This document shows positions 12,801 to 21,408 of a stretch of 64,000 nucleotides of DNA, in pieces. Numbering within the stretch: the stretch's first letter is position 1; the number at the start of each line of letters is the position of its first letter. The notes under the pieces are model-generated. The model did no database searches. It saw nothing but the letters and a program-made list of their open reading frames with translations, and was not told the origin of the DNA. Source of the DNA: Exophiala sp. HKRS030. Lineage: Eukaryota; Ascomycota; Eurotiomycetes; Chaetothyriales; Herpotrichiellaceae. The stretch covers positions 248,001 through 312,000 of the forward strand of contig JAHWDD010000013.1 in assembly GCA_023897205.1 (NCBI GenBank), read 5' to 3'. A program made the translations under genes and the position numbers.

Positions 12801-13378
12801 AGCTGGAACTTGGCCAGGATAGTTGTAGGCCATATTCTGCGCATATACCGGCTGGAGTTGATTGAAAATAACCGCAGTTTGAGGTTGAGCGACACCCGAG
12901 GCGCCGAGATAACCGTGCGGCGGAGGAGGATGTGGATGTGGATATGGATATGGATGGGGAGGGGGACGATGATAAAAGACGTGTGGAATGCCTGTGGTTG
13001 CAGGACTCGAGGCTGGAATTGGAGGGCCGGAATTGAGGCCGCCAGGGCGCAGAGGTCCTGGGGCATCCAGGGAGTCGAGTGCGCCTAGAAATGCCGATTG
13101 CAGAGGTGCTACCGAGCCCTGCGCTACCGGATTCCGGGGTCGTGCTGGAGGTGCAGATGTCACCGGCGCGAAGCTTTGCGGGGCGTCTGCAGGGTTGTTT
13201 GGTGGTGCCTAGAAAATGTGGTTGGTCCAGATCGACAGCGGGGTTTCATGCGCGACGACTATATAGGACTTACCATGTCTAGTAGTCGTAGCAAGTCGTC
13301 AAAGTTGTCGGGCTCTTGCTCCTGCGCTTCTTGGTTGACTTCGTCGGCCCAGACATAGCCATGGCCCTGGCTATCCAT
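9895..13378 (-). CDS. Zn2Cys6 transcription factor, War1/Aro80-like
   Basis: Four exons (13378-13274, 13208-12638, 12583-10602, 10557-9895; introns 65, 54 and 44 nt) give 1106 residues. Exon 1 is a 35-codon piece starting MDSQGHGYVWADEVN. The zinc cluster is split by intron 2: Cys212, 215, 222, 235, 238 and 245, with the CDLGSVDAPSQPPC spacer common to War1/Aro80-type regulators. A basic stretch (TRKKQKR) follows, then a fungal-specific middle homology region (FFTRLAPMTPIVFDEY, ILALAILAIASRHM). Exon 2 encodes an unusual His/Tyr/Pro run from a hexanucleotide repeat. War1 responds to weak acids and Aro80 to aromatic amino acids; which role applies is unknown. The promoter contains a degenerate 54-bp tandem repeat. 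Confidence 0.85.
12931..12965. repeat. Coding hexanucleotide repeat (His/Tyr-Pro run)
   Basis: An imperfect GGATGT/GGATAT tandem, read on the minus strand, encodes alternating His-Pro and Tyr-Pro ahead of the zinc cluster. Such short tandems change length easily. Confidence 0.7.
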
Positions 13379-13900
13379 GGCGTCGGCTTCACCAGGTTAT
13401 GGAAGGGAAAAGTATGTGAATTTTGAAAAACGACGTCATGCTTTGAAGGACTCATTGTTGGGATGCGATGGGCTATAGACCGGCTTTGGCCCTGTCTAGG
13501 CGCCCCAGCAACATGTGAAAGACGACAGGTATGCTGGATGTGAGGCAAATATGAATCGAGCATTATCTCTGCTAAGGGACGGACTGTGAGTCGGGCGGCC
13601 ATCAGTAGCATCTAGACGTAGTTCTGCTATGGATGATATTGAGCCCTGTTGGCAATCAGTAGCATATAGATATAGGTCTGCTTGTACCGCTTTTGAGATC
13701 TTGTCTGCCATCAGTGATATCTAGGCGTGGTTCTAATATAATACATTTTGAGTCCTTACCAGTCGCCGGGTACAAAACAGGCCTCTCCTTTAGGCTTCAC
13801 GATCACATTCACGTAGGGCATCAGACCTATACAATAACGCTAGCTATTGACAATAACGGTGGACATCATAGAAAGTGGAAGTCTAACAAGGTGCATTCAT
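13379..13900. promoter_or_regulatory. Promoter of the War1/Aro80-like factor
   Basis: This 522-nt spacer lies upstream of the regulator and downstream of the UVRAG-like gene, both on the minus strand. Its centre is occupied by the degenerate 54-55-bp tandem repeat listed separately. No gene is supported here. Confidence 0.5.
13598..13761. repeat. Degenerate tandem repeat, three 54-55-bp units
   Basis: Units begin at 13598, 13652 and 13707. Each opens with GCCATCAGT or GCAATCAGT, then TAGCATCTAGACGTAG or a close variant, then a GGTTCT/AGTTCTGC core, and ends near TTTTGAG/ATTGAG plus a pyrimidine-rich tail. Divergence between units is considerable, so the array is old. It sits about 220-380 nt upstream of the transcription-factor start. 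Confidence 0.75.
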
Positions 13901-15867
13901 CTATCTACCTGTGGTATCTTTGAAGGTATGCCGATAAGAAACTCCAAGTGCTGGAGATGTGGAAACAAAAGGATCTCCAATGTCTTTCTCCTTAGTGCCA
14001 CCAAAACCCCCATTAAACCCGCTCTGGCTGCTATCAGACCCAAGTACTGATGGAAGGCTTTGTACACTCTCTTCGCTGGCTCGACGTAGTAGCCCCGGAC
14101 CCATGCGACCTCCCAGCAGACCCCGAATACCTCCAGTCCGGGTCGGCAGATCACCCGTGCCCGCAGTCAGCACATACAGCAAGTATTTCAGGTTTGGCAA
14201 GGTATGTCGAATGTCAAGTACCCTCAACCGCGCCCGATTCATCAGAAATTCAATATCTTTGTTCAAGAGAAACACTCCGTACTCGAACTTGTATGGTACT
14301 GTCGTGGGATGCAGAGGATACCTTCGTTGGCTCAAACCGATCGATACAGGATCAGAAATGAAGGATGAAGAACCGTATGGTTCGATCGGGTATGGTAGAG
14401 GAACAGAGAGGTACAGTGACAAATAGTACACCAGTTGGGCGGAAAATCCCAATGCGGCAGCAATTTCATCCCGGTTTGTGTCGTTGTAAACTGAGTTCGG
14501 CAGGTGAAGACCTCGAATGGTGAACTGAAGAGTGCGGCCTTTAATGGGTTCAATCGGGTATATAGTGAGCAGTGCTTCACAGATGCGACGCACCTGCCCA
14601 GTTGAATCCTTATCGGTTTGTTGCAGTAGGCTCTCGACCTCCTGGCAAGATTTGTGTCTTTCCTCAATCAAGCCCGTCGTCTTGGCCAGCTCTTCGCGGC
14701 ATTCAGTAAGGTTTTTTCGTCGCTTGGCCAATGAATCCCGCTTCTCGTCCCTACGTTTTGTCAACTGCCGGAGGTGCTTTTGTTCGGTGACAAGAGCTGC
14801 TTCAGTGCGCGGTTCGTCAATTTGCAGTTCTGAATCCCCATCGTCATCAACGGTCATAAGATGAGCGTCTAAGATGATCTTGTTGATATCTTTTTCTAGC
14901 TGCGTCCTGACCTTAATGGCGTCCTGTATACACTCGTCCAGATTGGCTAACTGCATCAGAGCCTCAAAGGATGCCCCGGGCCTCCTTGAGCCTTCCTTGT
15001 GATCAATCAAATGGTCGACCTCGGAGCGGGTATCGGCAGGAAGATCTGTGAAACTGGTGTAGATGCCATCAGAGAGATGCAGGAGAATGCAATTCTGTGG
15101 TAGGGGATGATGGAAGTTTTCTAGACTTCGCCCAATGAACTGTAACGATCGGAGATTAAGATCAAGCTCGACCAGAAGGCAATAATCGTCGGCATTTGAG
15201 GCTTTGGCCCAGACACGAACAGTACCTTCCTCTGACCGAGCGACCTGAGGATCAGTGTTGTCGAGGTCAAAAAATGCAAAACTTGGATTCATAGAGCGTT
15301 CAATGACCTCACTGATGTAGACTGGTCCAGGATTGCCAGGGGAGTGTAGTGAGATCCAGGTATCAGCCAGTCGATTCACAACCATGTCTTCTAATTTTGA
15401 CTGGCGCGCTCTTGGGCTTGCCGAAGTCCAGTGTAGAGTGCTCCTCCTTCGCATCCTCCCCGTTCCAGGTCTATCCGTGTGTTTTTCGTTCTTTTCATAA
15501 GAAGTGGCCGCTTTCTGAAAGGTGCTCGGGGTATGAGTGTCATCAGCGATCACAGTTAGGTTTGTGAAGGAGCGAGACTGGGTCAAAGACTTCGCATCAT
15601 TCTTGAGTGCGCGCTTCGATGGAGAAGTGAGATTGTATGGCGCATCATCGTCCGTGATTGTCTTTGCATGCTTTCGGGGGCTCGGCGCAGTTACATGGAG
15701 ATTGCGCAGTGAGATACCATGTAGATGTCGAAGTCGACGATTCTGGGAATATGTCAGTCATGAACTCGGCCACAAAAATAGTCCTAACACACCCATGGAT
15801 ACAGAAAGGGTTTCTCATTGCGGACTTTGGGTGTCGTTAGGTGAGGTTCATGTTCATGGTCGTCCAT
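13901..15867 (-). CDS. UVRAG/Vps38-like subunit of the class III PI3-kinase complex
   Basis: Two exons (15867-15793 and 15742-13901, 50-nt intron with a CTGAC branch site) give 638 residues; the join reads KPFLYPWNRRLRHLHG. An N-terminal region resembling the UVRAG C2 part (residues ~100-250) is followed by a long charged coiled coil at about 337-403. Then comes a conserved globular C-terminus (ICEALLTIYPIEPIKG, AAALGFSAQLVYYLSLYLSVPLPYPIEPYGSSSF). This order matches the Atg14/UVRAG family (PF10186). Vps38/UVRAG belongs to Vps34 complex II, which makes PI3P for endosomal sorting and vacuolar traffic. The Vps38 rather than Atg14 assignment rests on the N-terminal region and lack of an Atg14-type cysteine motif. 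An extra upstream exon cannot be excluded, since a CTAAC...CTAG signal lies just before the ATG. Confidence 0.85.
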
Positions 15868-17889
15868 TGCCTAGGTTAGTGACACTGAATGCATTTCGCG
15901 GACGCATAGCAAGCTCTACTGTCTGGTGGGAGCAAGGACAGACGACGACAAGTCTCTGCTACAGCACAGAGGATGCTAAGGCGTGGACTTGGGGTTTGCT
16001 TTCAACTGCACAAGCTTTGCGACTTTACATTGCGACACAAAAAGACATGCAATTGATTGTTTGAGCGAGTTGTCACCATATGATGTTGTTCATGCAGCCA
16101 ATCGGCAATGCAGCAGAACATGCTGCATACCGTAGTGAATCTAAGTCTCCGGAAAATAGGAAAATCCGGCCCGACAAGTCCCTGCATTATCTTCACGAGC
16201 TACTTCAATGGTTGGCACCAAGAAATAATCCCATGCATTTTTGTATATCAGACCAAGCTGGAGCATCTGGTTTGAAGGTCCTGGATTGGGTTGGAAGTAG
16301 CTTGGTCACTCAGATGATATGGGTTTTGGTCGAGGACAGGAGAGCTGCTGGCGTCCCATCATCCGTGCCAGGAAGGAAGCAACGCATCCTGAGCTTCTAT
16401 TATGGTTTAGTCCAGGACAGATCATGGACAGGGGAATTAAAAGCATCATCATGATGCCGGCAGAGATGGTATTGATCACGGAGTAGCAGGGCAGAATAGG
16501 GAGGATGAGTACGAGTACGAGGTACAGGGGGGAACTTGTAGGCCACCGCCACACTGTGGCTTTAGTCGTAGTGTGCAAAGGCCGCGTACAGTAGGGAGCA
16601 GACGAGGCTGGATGCATAAAGTGGCGCTTAATGAAGTCACTCTGTCACTCTTTCGGCAGGAAGGCGCTTTTTAGTGTTTTCTCCTTTCTTCAGTGCGAGA
16701 CTCGTAACTCTTCCGGCCTCAACTCAACTACTCCTGTTGACACTTCGGATTTTGACAGCACGCGTGAAAACCGACTACCCATATTTTGATCACGTTGTTC
16801 GATCTATGCTCCCTCTCTTCATGCCATGATCTGCATTCTTCCGTCCCATCTGCAAATATACACAGACCTGCGGAGAGTGTCATTGAGATCGGACGAGGAT
16901 ACACTTGGTTGGCAACCAGATTAGATTCACAAGCTCGGATTCAATACAAATCTGTTCTCATGGACTGTTCTCCCAGTTGAATCTACCCGCATGGACACGT
17001 CCACGAGAGTCGGACACGTTTAGCCTTAACGGCGGCGCACGATCAGATCCAGAACAATTTGCTTCTCCAGTTTGACAGGTTTGACACCTCACCTCTACAC
17101 TCCCTTTGGTCGAAACGCCTCCTTGCCGTCGTTTGTTCCTGCATCTTCGTGCAATCTCCTTTCCCAGTTTGTCCTACCTGGAGACACACTCCTGAAAAAC
17201 CTCACACAGTCTCGGTAAGCTCACCAGTCAGCGGATCAAGTCCTACGTCGGTCGAGGGAACCGACCCGCCTCGAGCGACCCATTGTTTAGAGCTATACCC
17301 ACTAGCCTTGTGTCGTTGCTCCCTCTCGGATGTACCCAGATTTGGAGTTTCCAATGGTAAGGCTCTGCTTCACACCTTTTCATACAGTGCTTTGTCAGGG
17401 GTTGGCCTGACGCTCGACCATGGCTTCATTGTTCAGCCTCACCAGACTATTGTACCTATCAATTGCTACCTGTCGAGAAAGACAAAAAGGCGCGTCGTCG
17501 AGACTGTCCCCTCCAGACCACCTGGATGGCGCCGCTGCTCGGGCAGAGTTATGATCTGGGCATGACAGTTGTCTTGACAGCACCCCAACCATGCTGTCTA
17601 ATCTCCCTCGACTACCCGTCAACGGGCCATCAACGAACTCATCGTTGACCATGGCGTGGCTCGTGTTATACGGGGCGCGCTGGGAACCTGGGAAACATAT
17701 ACCTCGAACTCGCCCACATCTTTTTGTCGACCGGTCAAGGAGTCGCTCATTGAATTCCCCTTCGCAGCACAGACATACTCACTCTAGTCACTCTCTTCAT
17801 TGCGCTGTTATTACCTCGAGGCTGCGCATTGCTCTGCCCTTCGCTTCTCTCGATAATCTAGAAATCACAATTGCAACAACCAACTCGGA
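15868..17889. other. Long divergent intergenic region
   Basis: About 2 kb separates the UVRAG-like gene (minus) from the CAP-protein gene (plus). It should contain both promoters and a long pyrimidine-rich leader for the CAP gene. The longest open frames (near 17059-17565 and 16306-16617) lack protein-like composition. No RNA gene is recognised. Confidence 0.45.
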
Positions 17890-17893
17890 ATGA
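17651..17893 (+). promoter_or_regulatory. Possible upstream ORF ending on the CAP-gene start codon
   Basis: An ATG at 17651 opens an 80-codon frame. Its TGA (17891-17893) overlaps the ATG of the CAP-domain gene at 17890 as ATGA. If the transcript starts upstream of 17651, this arrangement could impose termination-reinitiation control. The transcription start is unknown, so this may be chance. Confidence 0.3.
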
Positions 17894-19468
17894 AGGCCAC
17901 TATCAAAGCGCTAGGTCTCCTAGCGACTGCTGGCTCAGCTGCCGCATCATGGACGGATTGGTTCGATCCCGATACCACGGTCACGGCCACGATGACGAGA
18001 ACCACGGCATACTGCCCATGTAATGGCGAGGTCAGGGTAACTCCTGTCGGACCCGGTCAGGGCAACGTGAATGTGTGGACCACGAGCAAGAATGCTGTTG
18101 GCCCGATCTTCACGGCGACCACCACCACTGTTCCGGGCAAGACAATCACCAAAGCGGGTCCCATCGTGGTCGTGTTTGAGACTGGGGGTGTCATGACGAC
18201 GAAGACCGGTATGGCTATCGAGCTGATCATTCCACCAACGGACCCTGCAAGCTCGACGGTGTACGTGACTAAGACTGTTTGGACTGGAGCTCAACCCACC
18301 AACGACCTTGCCTGGGTTGACTGGAATGATGATGATGCTGTGGACGGCGCGACATTGACCAGAACCCACACAGCTGAGACAACAGTCTACGAGGGTGTTA
18401 CTGCATTCCCTACTCAGACTGACGATGCGTCCTGGTCAGACTGGGCTGCCACAACCAACACTCATACAGTCACCACCAATACGACCGTGACCGTCAGCCC
18501 AACCCAGGGCACCACGAGTACCACGAGCAACGGTGTTGGACCCATTGGCGGTTCTACAAGCACTTCTTCCTCTGCAACAAGCAGCAGTGGCGTCGGACCC
18601 ATCGGCGGTACCACCAGCACATCCTCAAGCATGACGAGCTCGATGAGCTCAACGAGCTCAACCAGTGCATCCAGTACAAGCATCACCAGCACCGGTAGCC
18701 CCATCATGGCGAGCAGTTCAACATCGTCAAGCAGCGCGGCTGGATCGAGCACCACGGTGGGCGCCACCACTTCATCCGTTGCGTCGACGACCGTCGCAAG
18801 CACCTCAACGACCACATCAGCCAACGGCAATCTCCCAACCACCACCCTTGATGTCCGCGGACTAGACTACCAGAGTGCCATCCTCGAAGCCCACAATATT
18901 CACCGAGCCAACCATTCGGCCGCGGCATTGACCTGGAACGCACAGATGGCCACCTACGCCGCGGAGACTGCCGCCAAGTGCGTGTACGGACACGATCTGT
19001 AAGTCATGAACCACCCTTTTTACCCGCTCTTGAGTATTAACATTTCTCCAGGACTCCTGGCGGTGGTGGCTATGGCCAGAACATTGGCGCAGGCTACACA
19101 GCTGCACAAGTACCCGCCATGATCGGCAATGATATGTACAACCACGAGATGCCCTACTACCCATTGCCGTATGGCGTCAACAACCCAGATACCAGCAACT
19201 TCGGCGCGTGGGGACATTTCTCGCAGATTGTCTGGAAGGGAACCACTAGCGTTGGATGTGCCACGCAGGTGTGCCCTACGCTCCAGGGAGCCACTTTCAC
19301 CCAGTACTTCACCGTGTGCAACTACTATCCCCCTGGTAAGAACAGCCTGATTCTCTACTGAAACATGCAGTCTGACTGACTAACCTTCTCATCTTAGGCA
19401 ACATTGGTGGCGCGTACTCCAACGTTGGCGCTCCTCTCGGTCAGGATGTTGTCTTCATCCAGACTTAA
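17890..19468 (+). CDS. Secreted CAP/SCP/PR-1 domain protein with Ser/Thr-rich linker
   Basis: Three exons (17890-18998, 19052-19335, 19398-19468; introns 53 and 62 nt) give 487 residues. A signal peptide (MKATIKALGLLATAGSAAA) is followed by SWTDWFD. WxDW motifs recur at about 142 and 182, each leading into a Thr-rich stretch. Residues ~190-320 are a Ser/Thr/Gly-rich linker likely to be heavily O-glycosylated. The C-terminal CAP domain begins near 330 (AILEAHNIHRANHSA). It carries the CAP signatures GHFSQIVWKGTTSVGCA and CNYYPPGNIGG. Fungal PR-1/Pry-type proteins are secreted and bind sterols or lipids in studied cases; that function is inherited from the family, not seen here. The protein is probably extracellular or wall-associated. 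Confidence 0.92.
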
Positions 19469-19921
19469 GGGAGTGATGGCTGCTTAATTTGTTAGATTCG
19501 TTCTCTTCTCTTAGCTGATTACTTGTAGCGGGGGGCGTGGAGCTGGTGGTCTCAATAAGCAAAGGCTGTGTCAAAAGTGCCCCGGCATTGACATTACATT
19601 CGAACTTGTATCAGCATTTTCTAGGTTCTTTTTGGTAGCAGAGGTGTTTTTCTTCCTCCTAGGAGGAATTGAAGAAGGAGGCTTTGCATTTGAGCGCGGG
19701 CTCGCAGCTTCTTATATAGTTCGTAGGAAATCCAATGAAATGATGATAACCCAACACACACAATGAACACGAGCCTTGAAAAACATAGTCCTTGTAGCAG
19801 CGAGTACTTTGGAAGATTCAGGAAAATATCGTGATGCGTATAAACTAGGACCGCCTTCATCTACCTCAACTCCGGAACACCATGCTCATCGACGTCGGGG
19901 TCAGCCCAGCTAATGTTTGGT
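19469..19921. other. Convergent 3' spacer
   Basis: The 453 nt between the CAP gene and Vps2, which converge, should contain both polyadenylation regions. No gene is recognised. Confidence 0.5.
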
Positions 19922-20796
19922 TTAGGGTCTGAGGTTGTTAAGGCGAACCTGAAGGTCATCATCTTCCCCTCCGCCGCCTATGGCTTGTGCCACTCGTCCT
20001 TCCGGGACGGCTTGCTTCTGTATGCCCGTGGGGGTTTCACCAAGCTGCGAGAGTAAAGCATTAGTCTCTGTCTGCGGTGGGTATTGGGCCAAAGGTGGCG
20101 CGGAGGGGTTGGTTTTCCAACTTACGGCATTGTTCAGGTCTACACCGATCTCGTCAAGAACCTGATTGACGACCTCTTCGCCTTCCTCTTCGTCCTCGAG
20201 GCCCGTCACATCGTCGATGGCGTCGTCCATCATCTCCTGTCTCTGGTCCATGATGTCGTTCTCTCGTTCGAATTCCATGGCTATCCGCTGCAACGCAGGA
20301 AGGTTCATCTGTCTGTTCATACTACCGAGTAGCATGGTGGCGCCCTTCATGGACTGCATCATTTGCTCGTTACTTCGCACCGTCTGTACAAATTACTCTT
20401 TGTCAGTTTATGGCATCTGCAGAAAATGACAGGCATATACCGCACCTGTATCCTCAGAGAGATGGCCTGTAGCTGTGTCCGCATCTGATAGAATTTCTGA
20501 ATGTACCGCCTCGTCCGGACCAGGTCTTTTGCTTGGATCTTGCAGGCGCCAATCTGCCCGTTCTTTGCGCTCTTCTTGATATCCGCGACGAGCTTCTTTT
20601 CCTGGTTCTCCAACTTGACCCTCTCTCGGTCGAGTTCACGTTGCGTCTTTTCGAGAGCCCGTTGGTGCTTGCGAAGCCGTTCGGCCGGCGTCATGCGCTT
20701 GCCAAAGGCCCATTCTATTATCTTGTTTTGGGATCATGAGTATTAGCGGGGTTGTGGTGAACCGATAAAAAAGTGTTGTGCTTTGCTCACATTCAT
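19922..20796 (-). CDS. vps2: ESCRT-III subunit Vps2 (CHMP2 family)
   Basis: Four exons (20796-20791, 20721-20446, 20383-20126, 20044-19922; introns 69, 62 and 81 nt) give 220 residues, close to CHMP2A (222) and yeast Vps2 (232). The first coding exon is only six nucleotides, ATG AAT, and restores the family start MNIIEWAFGKRMTPAERLR. The basic N-terminal helices (KTQRELDRERVKLENQEKKL, KIQAKDLVRTRRYIQKFYQM) and an acidic C-terminal half are typical. The end LQVRLNNLR is a MIM1 motif that binds MIT domains such as that of Vps4. The third intron is a multiple of three, so its retention would not break the frame; splicing matches the family better (DLNNALGETPTG). Vps2 caps Snf7 filaments during multivesicular-body formation and is used by Rim/Pal pH signalling. 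Confidence 0.93.
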
Positions 20797-21408
20797 GATT
20801 GTAGTTGCGCTGAGTAGGACGAGGAGGGAATCGAGCTCTTAATTGAGGGTATGCGAAACGGTGCGTTGAGTCGTGTTGTGTCTTGAACGTCGCTGGGTGA
20901 ATGTTGTTTTGTCGAGATATGTTTATGGTAGAAGCCTTGGGATCCCGCGATCCGCCATACGCAATACGCCGGCGAGTGACGTTGGCAACACGAGGTGTAC
21001 GAGAAACAGTGGAAGTCCTCCGTAGTGACCGCCTAGGGCAAGTAGTCCGTAGGCACCTTAGCTACCTCAGGGACAGTGCCTGCTGTAGTCAGCACCACTA
21101 AATCTCTAGGCCCATCAAACAAGTGGTTGGTTTTCCCAAGGGCAGGAATTCCGGGCCCGGATTAATTACTCACCACCTAAAACCACACTAAAAGTCCAAG
21201 TGCAGCCGAAACGCAACGGGATTTGCGATTTTGCCCTTGAGCTTTTTGCACCAAAGCAACAAACATTTACACACAAACACAACACACCTTGCAATCCTAA
21301 CGACTCCCTGAATTATTTCTCACCTTTATCAGCAAATCTCTTTCATTATTATGGGCGCATCTTGCGCATCGATTCCCGTCGACTGCCGCATGTGCTGAAT
21401 AAGAAACC
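20797..21408. promoter_or_regulatory. Divergent promoter region vps2 / fzo1
   Basis: About 610 nt separate the starts of vps2 (minus) and fzo1 (plus), so both promoters lie here. The fzo1 leader contains the short upstream ORF listed separately. No other gene is seen. Confidence 0.5.
21351..21398 (+). promoter_or_regulatory. Upstream ORF of fzo1, 15 codons
   Basis: ATG at 21351 opens a 15-codon frame (MGASCASIPVDCRMC) ending in TGA at 21396-21398, ten nucleotides before the fzo1 ATG. Whether the leader includes it depends on the transcription start. Confidence 0.35.

Noticed and set aside
17059..17565. 168-codon plus-strand frame upstream of the CAP gene
   Set aside because: No ATG-supported start and no protein-like features; probably leader or promoter DNA.
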